Notes: a model not told the origin generated them from the letters alone. 64,000 bases of DNA from Bacteroidales bacterium (GCA_017551725.1 JAFZKY010000063.1:1-64000), one strand, 5' to 3'; shown: positions 17,973 to 28,054, numbered from the stretch's first letter. A program made the numbers and translations.

Positions 17973-20900
17973 CTATTGAGCTCTCTGGACACAGCGCACG
18001 CTGAGCCCCATGCCCTTGTCTTGTTCTGTATTGATGAGCATCGGACAGGTGTGCGTGATGTGGGAGCATTTACCTTTCGTAACGGTAGTCGTGGGTGCAG
18101 AACTCCAGTAATAGGCATCACCCAACAGGTTGTAATATTGACCCGTGGTCGGATCATAGTAACCGGAAGCCACAGCACCGAAGCCGGAGCCGTTCGTGCC
18201 TTGAGCGCCAGGCAGCCACTTGCTGGCATCGTCGGACTTCACATCGCTGAAGTTGGCGACGCTGTTGGCCATATTCTGGTACTGCTCGTCGGTAGGCAGA
18301 GCCCAGCCGTTCGGGCAAACACCCTGAACATATTGGTAACCGCTGTTCGGAGCCGTCTGCGTGGCGGGAGCCGTGTTGTCATCGCCTTCCGGAACCTTCA
18401 TGGCAGAGTACCAAGAGTAGAGCAAGCCGAAGTTGTCAATATTGGCGTTCTCATCCGGATATTCGTTGCAGGTGTAGGCATTGGCCTCCGGAATCTCGCC
18501 ACCGCCCAGGTTGGAGGCGTACGTGGTGCTCTTGAGGTTCGTGGTGGTCCAACATTCGCAACCGATACGGACACTTTGATAGACATTGCCGTCAGCATCC
18601 GTGGCCGTGCCGCACTCAGGATACTTCACGATAATGTGCTGCGTAAACGTGCGGGTGTTGCCACACGGATCCGTCAGCGTCCAGATGATGGTATTGTCGC
18701 CCGGAGCCACACGACCGAGGATGGCACCGCTGTTGCTCGTACTTCTGTTGTTGGTCAATGTAAGAAGACCGTCATATTCGGCAATGGAGGTGGAGAAGTC
18801 AGGGGTGACGATATTCACTAACGTGTCGCAAGCACCGTAGTAGAGCGTATGCTCAATCGTAGGAGCGTTGAACACGAGGGCATTGTCGTTGACGATGCTC
18901 GGCTTCACAGTAGCCGTCACAGTGAAGGCATCACCGTCGCAACCACCATTGGATGGATGCACTTCATAAACCACCGTCTGGGAAGCTGTAGTAGTGTTGG
19001 TAAGATAGCTGAATTCAAGTATTGGGAGGTAGGTTGGCGAGACTGGCGATGTATGATCTATGGCACCTGTTACGCCCGTGTTGGACTTAACGGTCCATGT
19101 ATATTCAATATGACCAGGTGTCGAGGTGGCACTAATCCACAGTGCTTCGCCTGTGCAGAGCTCTTTCGTGACATCATTGATGGCAGGAACAGGCTTAAAG
19201 GTAATCGTCTGCGGCGGTGCCTGTTTAGAACAAGTACCAGATGTCACCACAACCTTGTAAGTGGTCGTTGCAGTCGGGGTGACCACTACTTCATTGTCTG
19301 TGCCCACATTCGGTGTCCATGCGTAGGTGGCACCGGCAATCTGCGTGGCCGTCAACGTCACCGACTCACCCGCGCAAACCTCTGTGGTAGAGGCTTGGAT
19401 GGTCACATTCGGCATATTCTTCTTTACCTGCACACTATAGGTATTTGAGCCATCTACCACATTGATGGTCGTATCGTTGATGAAGTTGACGCCGGCAGCC
19501 TCGACCGTAGCCGTGCTGCTAACCGTGGCACAACCGGCCAACGCATCGTTCACAGCGGCAATCACATCCGCAGCGGCAGGGATGGTGTTCGCACCGCAGG
19601 TAGTCATCACCACCGCCGGCTGAGTGGCCGTGTAGCTTCCATTGCCCGTAGCCGAACAAGTGTTGCCATCCGTAACCGTAACCGTAACCGTATGAGCGCC
19701 GGTTCCCGTAACAATGGCCGTGGCATCCGTGCCAGAGGCATCACCTGACCAAGAATAGGTAATCGTGCCTGTACCGCCATTGACATTAGCAACAACGGTC
19801 TGCGTGCAGGAGTTGAGCGCATTGCCCGTGGGCACCACAACGTCAACCGTAAGGGCAGCACCTGGCTGCTCAACCGTAGCGGTCTTAATCAACTTACAGC
19901 CATTTTCATCCGTAAGCGTGACGGAATATGTACCGGCAGGAACACCCGTGGCTTCTGCCGTGGTAGAAGTAATAGGATTCGTCCAAGCGTAGGCAACCGT
20001 ACCCGCAGCATTGGCCACATTACTCACCGTAATCGTGCCCGTGCTTTCGCCGTAGCATTTCACATTGGTAGAGGCGATGTCGGCGCTCATGGCGTTAGCC
20101 GGTTCTTCAATGGTCTGGGTGGCCGTAACCGTACAGCCGAGGTCATCGGTTACCACAACCGTATAATCGCCAGCCTTGAGCGTGCTGGCCACAGCGGTAT
20201 GCTGTTCCGGATTGGAATTCCAAGAATAGGTGTACGGGGACTTGCCGTTTTCAACCGTAACTTCGGCGGAACCGGTGAGGTCGCCCTTACATTTCACATT
20301 CACCACATTGATAACCGAAGCCGTCATAGCAACGGGGGCGACAATCTCCACATTGTCCATCTGAGCCGGGCAGCCGTTGGCATCCTTCACATAAACCGTG
20401 TAGGTGCCGGCGGTGAGGGTATTCAGCACATTGGAAGCCTGATAGTTGGTTCCATCAATGCTATAGGTGATGGCACCTGTACCGCCTGTGGCCGTGACCA
20501 CGATCTTGCCGTTGTTGAGCAGACCGCTCTCCGTGGTAGCATTGGCAGCGTTACAACTCGGAGCCGTAATATCAACAGCCGTGATCTTCAGCGTGTCAGG
20601 CTCCGTGATGGTAGCCGTGGCGCTCACTTCGCAGTCGTTGGCATCCTTCACCGTGATGGTGTAGTTACCGGCCTTGAGGTTCTTCACCGTGTCGCGGCCG
20701 GCAGCCGTCATCGTAATCGAAGTGGCAGGGTTGGTGCCGTCGTCAGCCGTCACCGTGTAGGGAGCCGTACCATCGTTGACAATGACCGGCACAAAGCCGT
20801 TGGCCTCGCCGTGGCAGGCAATGTTACCCACCACACCCGTCATCATGGAGAGTTGTGACGGCTCCGTGATGGTCAGGGCAGACGTCTCGGCCGTACAGCC

Positions 20901-23900
20901 GTTGGCATCTGTCACCTTCACCGTGTAAGTACCGGCGGCAAGATCCTTCACAGCGGTGTCGCCGGCAGCCGTCATCGTGATATTTTCGTTGCCGCCCCAG
21001 GCGACCGTATAAGGAGCCGTACCATTGGCTACTGTGATGTCAATTCTGCCCGTGGCATCGCCGTGGCACTTCACCGGCATAGGATTGCCGTTGGCGATGG
21101 TCAGCGTGGTAATCTCTTCAATGGTCACATCAGCCGTGGCTGTACAGTTGTTGGCATCGGTAAGCGTCATCGTATAGTTGTTGGCAGAGAGGTCTTCCAC
21201 CAAATTGGCACCCGCGTTCACGCCCATACTACGACCGTTGTAGGCCAGCGTGTAAGGAGCCGTGCCACCGGCCACCGTCATCTCCACGGAGCCGTTTTCA
21301 CCATTGGCGCACGTAACCTTCGTAGTCGTGCCCGCCGTCAAGGTCAGAACAGCATCCGGCTCGGTAAGGTTGACCGTCTTGCTCTTCACAGCGCCATTGG
21401 CATCCTTGACAGAAGCCGTATAGGTACCAGCCTGAAGACCGCTGAATGAATTGTCGGCCCTATAATTGGTTCCGTCAATAGAATAAGACAGAGGCTCAAC
21501 GCCGCCTTGGGCATTAATCGTAATCGTACCGGACTGGTTGCCCTTACAAGTAAGGTTGGTGGAATCCACCGTCATGGTAATCTCGCCGGGCTGACCCACC
21601 GTAACCTGCTTGCTGGCCTTACAGCCATTGGCATTCTCAGCAAACACCGTGTAGGTGCCAGCCTCAAGGCCTGTTATCGGATTCGTTTTCTCCACATCTG
21701 CAAGATAGTATTTGACAGCACCATCGGCCACAATCGTAATCTGACCGTCATTGCCACCAAAGGTGGTGACGTTGGTCGGGGTGGCGCTCGTCATGGTGAA
21801 AGCGGCAGGCTGGTTCACCGCGATGCTGTTCTTGGAAGCGGTACAGCCGTTGGCATCTTTTACATATATATTATAGGTACCCACAGCCAGATTCGTAATT
21901 GTGGAAACAGAGTCGCCGTAGGTCTGGCCGTCTTTGGAATACTGATACGGAGCCGTACCGTTGGTCACCACCACACTGATGGAACCGTTGGCGTGCTCAC
22001 CCTCGTTGGAAGAATGGCAGCTCACGTTGTTGCCGGTGGCGCTAATCGTCATGGCAGCAGCCTGCTGCAGCTCAGCCGTATAAGAGGCCACACAGTTTTT
22101 GCCGTCCGTAGCGGTAATGATGTACTGGCCAGCGGAAAGGTCATCGAACTTGGAATCCTGTTGCGGCGTGCCATCGTTGATAGCATATTCCAGCGTATTG
22201 CCCTGGTTGTTCGTCACACTGGTCACCTCGATGGAGCCGTCGGTACCATTCACGCACTTGGGCGAGGTGAGGGTCACATTGTCGATGGTCATCGCATCGG
22301 GCTCGCTCACCACCACTGAGTCGATGGCGGAACAGCCGTTCTCATCCTTCACGGTGATGCCGTATTTGCCAGCACTGAGACCGCCTATCACATTGTCGGC
22401 GGAGAAGTTCACACCGTTACGGGAGTAGGAAACCGCACCGGAATTGCCCGTCACGGTGACCGTGATGGAGCCGTCGCTGTGCAAACCGCCGTTGGCAGCA
22501 TTACAGCTCACATTGACCACCTCGAAATTGGAGATGGCGATGGAAGCCTGAGGCTCAGTGATTTCTTGCGGATCAAGAGTCTTCGAACAGCCGTTCTTGT
22601 CGGTAACCGTCACCGTGTAGGTGCCGGCAGAGAGGTTGGCAATGGAATAGTTGCCAGCATTCTGCATCACATAGATGTCGTTGGGACCACCCCATGCGAT
22701 GGTGTAGGGAGCCACACCGCCGCTCACGTTCACCGGCAGTACACCGTCGTGGCCGCCATGGCAACGCACGTGCGTCGGGTTGTCCAGCGTGGCAACCAAT
22801 GCGCTCGGCTGGTTGACGGAAACGCCCGTGACCGTAGCCTCACATTGGTTGGCATCCACCAGCGTAAGGTCGTAGGTGCCAGCAGTAAGGTCTTTCACAA
22901 GGCTGTCGCCCGCAGCATCCAAGATCATGGGGGCGTTGTTGCCACAAGCCAGCGTGTAGGGAGCCGTGCCGCCACTCACCGTGAACGGGATCTTTCCGTC
23001 GTTGCCGCCATTGCAGGAGACAGCTTTCGGGTTGCCCGTTGTGAGTTGCAGTTTCTGGGGCTGGTCAATCGTGCCGTCGGCAACATATTGGCAGCCGTTG
23101 GCATCCGTCACGGTAACCGTGTATTGGCCGGCCGTGAGGTTAGGCACCTCCTGCGTGGTGGCCTGGTTGTTCCATGCGTAGGTATAGTCGGGCGTGCCGC
23201 CAGTGGCCGTAGCCTTCACACTACCCTTGCCGCCGTTGCAGGTGGCAGGGGTAGCCGTGACGGTAGCCTCCATATAGGGATTTTCGCCGATGGCCACAGA
23301 ATCCTTGGCCACGCAGCCCTTGTCGTCTTTCACATATACATATTGTTTTTCCGTCACACCAAGACCTGTCAGTACATTGGAGTTCTGGTAGCTGCTGCCG
23401 TTGGCAGAGTAGGTATAAGAGCCGGAACCGCCCGTGGCCGTAAGCGTCACGGTGCCGTCGGTGTGGTTACCCATGTTGTTGGCCGCGCAGCTCACATTGG
23501 TGGCGCTTTTGCCGGTAATCGTCACAGCGTCGGGCGAGCCCACAGTGATATTGTTCTGATAGAAGGAGCATCCGTTTTCATCCGTGGCCAGCACATGGTA
23601 CGTTCCGGCTATCAAGTTCTGGAATTCGCCGTTAATCCAAGGATTGTTGGGCATTTCCACATCACCCTTATATAACATATAGGTAAGTGTGCCCGTACCG
23701 CCGGTGGCCGTGATGGCAATCTTGCCGTCGGTTACCGTACCCTCGTTATCGGGGTTGCAGCTGGCCGCCGTGGTCTGCGGGTTGTTGAAGGCGATGGCGT
23801 TTGCCGTAGGCTCGGCCACCGTAGCGTTGGCGTTTGCCTTACAGCCGTTGGCATCCATAACGTACACCGTGCAGGTGCCGGCAGAAAGTCCCGAGATCAC

Positions 23901-25571
23901 ATTGCTATTGCCATAATAGTCTGGATTATCCAACGTGGAATATTTATAACCCGAATTATTCGTTATGGTGCCGCCCGTAGCGGTGATGGTGATGGTACCA
24001 TCGTTGGTGACACCTTGGTTAGCATGACAGCTCACCGGAGTAGAGCTCACCTCTGTAATGGTAAGAGCGGCCTGCGGCTCGGTGATGGTCACCTCGGCAT
24101 CGGTCTTACAACCTTTGTCATCTGTCACGATAACTCTGTAGATGCCTGCAAGAACGCCGTTCAGATCCTGCGAGGTGGCATTGTTGTCCCATTCGTACGT
24201 ATAGGGGCTCGTACCGCCCGTAACGGTGAGGTCGGCAGCACCGGTTGCCTCGCCATAGCATTTAACATTCGTACCCGTGATGGAAACGGAGAGCGCGGCC
24301 TGCGGTTGGGAGATGGTGAAATCTTTCGAGGCCGTGCAATGAAGCGCGTGGTTGTCCGTAACCATGAGGGTATAGGTGCCGGCTGCCTTTTGCGTCAAAT
24401 CCTCATTTGTGCTTTGCGTATTCCACATATAGCTGTAGGAAGGTGTACCGCCCGTAACCGTAACATCAATAGCACCGGTACTCTCCCCGTAGCAATTAAC
24501 ATTCGTAATAGTTCCACTTATAATGATTTCCGGCAGAATTGTCACCGTAACCGGAAGGGTATAGTTGCCGTATTCGCTTGGCGTGGGAACAAAAACGTAG
24601 CTGTTTTCACCTGTCATTTCCGTGTTGATGGTGGTCACCGTCTGGTTGTTGAGTTTCCACGTGCCCGGCACGCCGTTGTCCGACGTGGTGGGCAACTGCA
24701 GACCATCCGCACCAAAACAGAACGTGGTAGCGAAAGAGAATGTGGGCACTATCAACATTTCGGTGATATAGACGTAACCGGCTGCGCCGGCGCCACCGGT
24801 TTTAGCATATTTACTACCAGATTCTAATATTCCAGGGGTTTGTCTGTTATGTCCTCCACTACCACCACCGCCATAAGTAGAACCTACTTGTCCATTATTG
24901 TTGCTCACAGAGGCACCTCCTGCGTTTATGTTATTGTATGGACCAGCTGCAGACCCTCCTTTCCCGGAACCAGATGATGATCCATTACCACCACTATCAC
25001 CAGCACTATTGACCTCATACACAGTAGATGATGGTGAACTATTGGCACTTTGTGCAGAGCCTCCCGATCCACCATTGCCGCTTGAAGCCAACGTTTCTCC
25101 TTGACCACCACTACCACCAGCAGCTTGCCCAAGTACAACTGAACCAGACTTTACAGAAGAAGCGGAACCAGCACCGCCATCATTACCATATTTTGAACCT
25201 GCAGAACCACCCGCACCTACTGAAATCGACAAATTTTCATTAAAATAGTTCATCAAATCTGTCCTATTCATAACACGTTTGGTGTAGGCACCGCCGCCAC
25301 CACCGCCACCATATCCCCAAGCAGACACAGTACTTGATCCGCCACCAGCGCCGCCGCCGCCGCCGGCACCGGTACATTCAATGGTGAGGGATTCGGCGTA
25401 CTGCGAAACCGTGAAGGTTTGCGCAGAACTGGAATACGTGTATCCTTTGGAGTTTGCCGAAAGGACCGATGATTGTGTTTGTGCCTTTGCCATGGAGGCG
25501 ATCATGAGGCACGATGCGAGCAGCAGAGCGCATAAAGAGCCGTGCCGCGTCAAAGTAGTTTTAAAATTCAT
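17973..25571 (-). CDS. Giant secreted SprB-repeat protein with C-terminal FISUMP domain
   Basis: 2532 residues. A signal peptide (about 1-31) is followed by a Gly/Ser-rich low-complexity region (about 60-265). About 20 SprB-type repeats of 70-90 residues span roughly 345-1990, each with the pattern C-(H/N/Y)-G, GG(T)APYT, AGTYTVTVTDANGC and a closing EP or QP. A PKD/Ig-like segment follows (about 2000-2315) and then a FISUMP domain (about 2318-2532: DADGNVYQSVRIG, WTTTNLKS, CPNGWALPTDEQ, YYWSSAP, SVRCVQ). SprB repeats are known from a Flavobacterium gliding adhesin moved by the T9SS. No recognisable type A or B sorting domain is present at the C-terminus, so the secretion route is unclear. 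Likely a surface adhesin. Confidence 0.88.
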   Translation of the reverse strand: MNFKTTLTRHGSLCALLLASCLMIASMAKAQTQSSVLSANSKGYTYSSSAQTFTVSQYAESLTIECTGAGGGGGAGGGSSTVSAWGYGGGGGGGAYTKRVMNRTDLMNYFNENLSISVGAGGSAGSKYGNDGGAGSASSVKSGSVVLGQAAGGSGGQGETLASSGNGGSGGSAQSANSSPSSTVYEVNSAGDSGGNGSSSGSGKGGSAAGPYNNINAGGASVSNNNGQVGSTYGGGGSGGHNRQTPGILESGSKYAKTGGAGAAGYVYITEMLIVPTFSFATTFCFGADGLQLPTTSDNGVPGTWKLNNQTVTTINTEMTGENSYVFVPTPSEYGNYTLPVTVTILPEIIISGTITNVNCYGESTGAIDVTVTGGTPSYSYMWNTQSTNEDLTQKAAGTYTLMVTDNHALHCTASKDFTISQPQAALSVSITGTNVKCYGEATGAADLTVTGGTSPYTYEWDNNATSQDLNGVLAGIYRVIVTDDKGCKTDAEVTITEPQAALTITEVSSTPVSCHANQGVTNDGTITITATGGTITNNSGYKYSTLDNPDYYGNSNVISGLSAGTCTVYVMDANGCKANANATVAEPTANAIAFNNPQTTAASCNPDNEGTVTDGKIAITATGGTGTLTYMLYKGDVEMPNNPWINGEFQNLIAGTYHVLATDENGCSFYQNNITVGSPDAVTITGKSATNVSCAANNMGNHTDGTVTLTATGGSGSYTYSANGSSYQNSNVLTGLGVTEKQYVYVKDDKGCVAKDSVAIGENPYMEATVTATPATCNGGKGSVKATATGGTPDYTYAWNNQATTQEVPNLTAGQYTVTVTDANGCQYVADGTIDQPQKLQLTTGNPKAVSCNGGNDGKIPFTVSGGTAPYTLACGNNAPMILDAAGDSLVKDLTAGTYDLTLVDANQCEATVTGVSVNQPSALVATLDNPTHVRCHGGHDGVLPVNVSGGVAPYTIAWGGPNDIYVMQNAGNYSIANLSAGTYTVTVTDKNGCSKTLDPQEITEPQASIAISNFEVVNVSCNAANGGLHSDGSITVTVTGNSGAVSYSRNGVNFSADNVIGGLSAGKYGITVKDENGCSAIDSVVVSEPDAMTIDNVTLTSPKCVNGTDGSIEVTSVTNNQGNTLEYAINDGTPQQDSKFDDLSAGQYIITATDGKNCVASYTAELQQAAAMTISATGNNVSCHSSNEGEHANGSISVVVTNGTAPYQYSKDGQTYGDSVSTITNLAVGTYNIYVKDANGCTASKNSIAVNQPAAFTMTSATPTNVTTFGGNDGQITIVADGAVKYYLADVEKTNPITGLEAGTYTVFAENANGCKASKQVTVGQPGEITMTVDSTNLTCKGNQSGTITINAQGGVEPLSYSIDGTNYRADNSFSGLQAGTYTASVKDANGAVKSKTVNLTEPDAVLTLTAGTTTKVTCANGENGSVEMTVAGGTAPYTLAYNGRSMGVNAGANLVEDLSANNYTMTLTDANNCTATADVTIEEITTLTIANGNPMPVKCHGDATGRIDITVANGTAPYTVAWGGNENITMTAAGDTAVKDLAAGTYTVKVTDANGCTAETSALTITEPSQLSMMTGVVGNIACHGEANGFVPVIVNDGTAPYTVTADDGTNPATSITMTAAGRDTVKNLKAGNYTITVKDANDCEVSATATITEPDTLKITAVDITAPSCNAANATTESGLLNNGKIVVTATGGTGAITYSIDGTNYQASNVLNTLTAGTYTVYVKDANGCPAQMDNVEIVAPVAMTASVINVVNVKCKGDLTGSAEVTVENGKSPYTYSWNSNPEQHTAVASTLKAGDYTVVVTDDLGCTVTATQTIEEPANAMSADIASTNVKCYGESTGTITVSNVANAAGTVAYAWTNPITSTTAEATGVPAGTYSVTLTDENGCKLIKTATVEQPGAALTVDVVVPTGNALNSCTQTVVANVNGGTGTITYSWSGDASGTDATAIVTGTGAHTVTVTVTDGNTCSATGNGSYTATQPAVVMTTCGANTIPAAADVIAAVNDALAGCATVSSTATVEAAGVNFINDTTINVVDGSNTYSVQVKKNMPNVTIQASTTEVCAGESVTLTATQIAGATYAWTPNVGTDNEVVVTPTATTTYKVVVTSGTCSKQAPPQTITFKPVPAINDVTKELCTGEALWISATSTPGHIEYTWTVKSNTGVTGAIDHTSPVSPTYLPILEFSYLTNTTTASQTVVYEVHPSNGGCDGDAFTVTATVKPSIVNDNALVFNAPTIEHTLYYGACDTLVNIVTPDFSTSIAEYDGLLTLTNNRSTSNSGAILGRVAPGDNTIIWTLTDPCGNTRTFTQHIIVKYPECGTATDADGNVYQSVRIGCECWTTTNLKSTTYASNLGGGEIPEANAYTCNEYPDENANIDNFGLLYSWYSAMKVPEGDDNTAPATQTAPNSGYQYVQGVCPNGWALPTDEQYQNMANSVANFSDVKSDDASKWLPGAQGTNGSGFGAVASGYYDPTTGQYYNLLGDAYYWSSAPTTTVTKGKCSHITHTCPMLINTEQDKGMGLSVRCVQRAQ

Positions 25572-25659
25572 AGTGTTAATGTTTATGTTTATACTAAATT
25601 TTATTTGTCGTTACTGTAATTGGCAATACATATTTATTATATAGCATTTCAGCAGTGTG

Positions 25660-25667
25660 CAAAAATA
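25660..25667 (-). promoter_or_regulatory. -7 element TATTTTTG (minus strand), candidate proximal promoter
   Basis: CAAAAATA on the plus strand, about 90 bases ahead of the start at 25571. It is one of two candidates for the SprB-repeat gene; the other is at 25838-25845. Confidence 0.4.
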
Positions 25668-25837
25668 TCACTAACGCCTTTATGCACACGTAGTTTCGCA
25701 CATAAAATATGCACAGCGGAATGTTTGTACGTTTCAAATCCTAAAAAGTTACATTTCAGCATCTTATGACAGTTAATAAAACACTCTTTGGAAGGGACCT
25801 TTGTTACAAACGCAGGCAGTCACTGCCAAAAAGCGGG

Positions 25838-25845
25838 CAAAAGTA
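25838..25845 (-). promoter_or_regulatory. -7 element TACTTTTG (minus strand), candidate distal promoter
   Basis: CAAAAGTA on the plus strand gives TACTTTTGCC, a very typical Bacteroidota -7 context. If used, the SprB-repeat gene would have a leader of about 260 bases. The perfect palindrome GGCAGT-C-ACTGCC at 25815-25827 lies just downstream of the expected start of transcription and could be an operator or leader hairpin. Confidence 0.5.
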
Positions 25846-26135
25846 GCATTTTTATCCACACATTCGGCAGTTGAATTTGTATCTTATTGGTTTTTAATAA
25901 ATAAAAAATGTTAATGTATGTTAATGACTTTTTGATATTGGCAATTGAATGTTAGTTATTAGGAACTTTAATAATGAACAATTAATAATGAACTTTGACT
26001 AATCACTAATCACTAATCACTAACCCCTGATCACTAGCCCCTAATTCACTATCACATTTTTAAGTATTAATTGTTAAAAGATTATGTTAGTAAATATTTT
26101 TCTTAACAATATAGTGTATTATTTAATTTTTTTTG
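25846..26135. other. Intergenic region between divergent genes, with heptamer repeats
   Basis: The spacer between the genes starting at 25571 (minus) and 26164 (plus) is 592 bases and AT-rich, with no supported gene. It contains two minus-strand promoter candidates, a 13-bp palindrome, and near 25970-26050 a run of repeats: AACAATTAATAATGAAC followed by at least three CTAATCA heptamers and degenerate copies (CTGATCA, CTAGCCC). The plus-strand promoter lies at its right end. Confidence 0.6.
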
Positions 26136-26143
26136 TATTTTTG
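26136..26143 (+). promoter_or_regulatory. -7 element TATTTTTG
   Basis: TATTTTTGC matches TAnnTTTG, 21 bases before the ATG at 26164. Confidence 0.65.
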
Positions 26144-26163
26144 CGACATAAACATAAAACAAC

Positions 26164-27078
26164 ATGAGAAGGAGAACTAAAAGAGGAAGAAATCCGCTGA
26201 CACAGTGGATGTTAGAAAAGAACAGATGGGCGAAGCTCGAAAAGGCAATCCGCGAGACCCAGAACAACCACGACCAACTGTATCGCGAAATGGTGGAGTA
26301 CAACAAATCCTCGCAGGAGGAAAGACGGCGAAGGGATGAGGAGTCTAAAAAAACGGACCAGCTATTCAAGGAGGTGGCCGAGGATTTAAAGAAAACGGAC
26401 TCTCTATTCGAGGAAACGAGGCAGATATTAAAAGAGTTGTCCGAAGAATCCAAGAAAACGGACCAGCTATTCAAGGAACTGGCCGAGGAATCCAAGAAAA
26501 CGGAGCTGTTATTCAAGGAGAGAGCCGAGGAATCCAAGAAAACGGACCAACTATTCAAGGAAATGACCGAAAAGTCGGATAGGAAGTTCCAGGAGGCAAT
26601 AGATCAGATAAACAGGTCGCGTGAAAAGGCCGAAAGGGAGGCCAAGGATTTGAGGAACCTCTTCCAGAACGAATGGGGGCGCCTTATTGAGTCGCTGTGT
26701 ACACCCGCCGCCCTCAAGCTTTTCACCGACCTCAACATCGGCATCGAACGTATCTACACGGAGGGGCGTAAAATCAAGGACAACGGCATCGACCGAATAG
26801 AGGCCGACATCATCCTCTGCAACGGAACCGCCGTCGTCGTCGTGGAGGTCAAGACCACCTGCACGGTCAAGCACGTGAAGCGTTTCCTGGAGAAGATGGA
26901 GGAATTCAAGAATGTTTACAAGGAATTCGCCGGCAAGACGGTCTATGCGGCCGTGGCGGCCATCCAATACAACCAATCTTCCGACACCTTCGCGCACAAC
27001 GCCGGGCTGTTCGTCATCCGGACATCCGGCGACGGAGTGTTCTCCATGGACCAGCCCCAAAAGTGGCAGACGTATTAG
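26164..27078 (+). CDS. Coiled-coil protein with C-terminal PD-(D/E)XK nuclease-like domain (paralogue 1)
   Basis: 304 residues, cytoplasmic (no signal). Residues about 20-165 are a long charged coiled coil. Inside it, about 55-145 are built from a 14-residue repeat, EESKKTDQLFKELA, in five to six copies. The C-terminal domain (about 170-304) has DIILCNGTAVVVVEVKTT, with D215, E228 and K230 spaced as in the PD-(D/E)XK nuclease fold, and a later QYNQSSD. It resembles the DUF3782-type proteins. Whether it cuts DNA is not known. The C-terminal half aligns closely with the next gene, so the two arose by duplication. Confidence 0.75.
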   Translation: MRRRTKRGRNPLTQWMLEKNRWAKLEKAIRETQNNHDQLYREMVEYNKSSQEERRRRDEESKKTDQLFKEVAEDLKKTDSLFEETRQILKELSEESKKTDQLFKELAEESKKTELLFKERAEESKKTDQLFKEMTEKSDRKFQEAIDQINRSREKAEREAKDLRNLFQNEWGRLIESLCTPAALKLFTDLNIGIERIYTEGRKIKDNGIDRIEADIILCNGTAVVVVEVKTTCTVKHVKRFLEKMEEFKNVYKEFAGKTVYAAVAAIQYNQSSDTFAHNAGLFVIRTSGDGVFSMDQPQKWQTY

Positions 27079-27100
27079 GAGATGGAAGAGCACGAGATAT

Positions 27101-27145
27101 ACAATTAACAATTAACAATTAACAATTAACAATTAATAATTGATA
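27101..27145. repeat. AACAATT heptamer tandem repeat
   Basis: About six AACAATT/AATAATT heptamers between the two paralogous coiled-coil genes, starting 22 bases after the stop at 27078. Confidence 0.9.
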
Positions 27146-27172
27146 GTAGCTGGTATGGAAGGGGGTAAAAAG

Positions 27173-27934
27173 ATGAGAAATATTAACAGAGATCATAGTA
27201 TTTATCAATCAATCACAAAACATCTTGATTCTGCGTCAAGGCATATTGAGGCTACGTCAGAGCAATTGAAGAGGATTATGGAAGGATGCGAGGTGATAAA
27301 CCGGAACATTGAAAAAACACAAATACAAATTGACAAGACACAAATACAGATTGACAAGAACTCAGAAGCCCTGGAACGGATGAAACAGGAAAACGAAAAG
27401 ACCTTTAAGAGAATGGATGATGAAACCGCAGCACTGAAACAGTACCTGAGGGAGCAAGACCGAGAGAGGAAGATCGAGCAGGCCCGGATCGACAAGCGCA
27501 TGGCGCAGCTTGACGGCCTCTTCTCCGACCACTGGAGCAAGCTCATCGAGGCCCTCGCCACCCCCGCCTGCCTCAACCTGTTCAAAAAGTACGACATCGG
27601 CATCACGCAGGTCTATCCCGGCGCACGCAAGGGCAAATACCCGCTCGGCGAAATGGAGGTTGACATGATCCTCTGCAACACCACCGTGGCCGTCGTGGTC
27701 GAAGTGAAGACCACCTGCCGCAAGGAGGATGTGGACCACTTCCTCAAGCAGATGAAGCACTTCAAGGAGGCATTCCACCCCTTTGCCAACTACACCATCT
27801 ACACCGCCGTGGCCGCCATCAAGTTCAACCAGTCCTCCGACCACATCGCTCTATCCAAGGGCATGTTCGTCATACACTGCTCCGGAGAGAACACCTTCTC
27901 CCTCACCGCCCCGAAGGAGATCAAGAAGTATTGA
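27173..27934 (+). CDS. Coiled-coil protein with C-terminal PD-(D/E)XK nuclease-like domain (paralogue 2)
   Basis: 253 residues from ATG 27173, which follows a GGAAGGGGG tract at a reasonable distance. An ATG at 27155 is an alternative, while the TTG at 27140 lies inside the repeat. The N-terminal coiled coil (about 15-120) includes a repeated KTQIQID unit. The C-terminal domain keeps the catalytic pattern of its neighbour: D164, E177 and K179 in the stretch from VDMILCN to EVKTT, plus KFNQSSD. Conserved between the two copies: LIEALATPA, DIGI, AVAAI and the closing FVI..SG..FS. Same strand as paralogue 1, 94 bp apart, probably one transcript. Confidence 0.75.
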   Translation: MRNINRDHSIYQSITKHLDSASRHIEATSEQLKRIMEGCEVINRNIEKTQIQIDKTQIQIDKNSEALERMKQENEKTFKRMDDETAALKQYLREQDRERKIEQARIDKRMAQLDGLFSDHWSKLIEALATPACLNLFKKYDIGITQVYPGARKGKYPLGEMEVDMILCNTTVAVVVEVKTTCRKEDVDHFLKQMKHFKEAFHPFANYTIYTAVAAIKFNQSSDHIALSKGMFVIHCSGENTFSLTAPKEIKKY

Positions 27935-28026
27935 GTTGGGAGTTATAACTTTGAAGGATGAGTTATGACGATGAACTTTATAACTTTTCTTCTTTCAACT
28001 TTATAAACAACAAACATCACAAAAAA

Positions 28027-28054
28027 AGTCCCTACGACTTTCGCCATAGGGACT
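28027..28054 (-). terminator. Rho-independent terminator of the TonB/HMA unit
   Basis: AGTCCCTA (28027-28034) pairs with TAGGGACT (28047-28054). On the minus strand the stem is followed by seven T. It lies 27 bases beyond the stop of the metal-binding protein gene. Confidence 0.88.

Noticed and set aside
18900..24500. Repeated DNA as a mobile element or CRISPR
   Set aside because: The repetition is the coding sequence of SprB-type protein repeats in one continuous frame.
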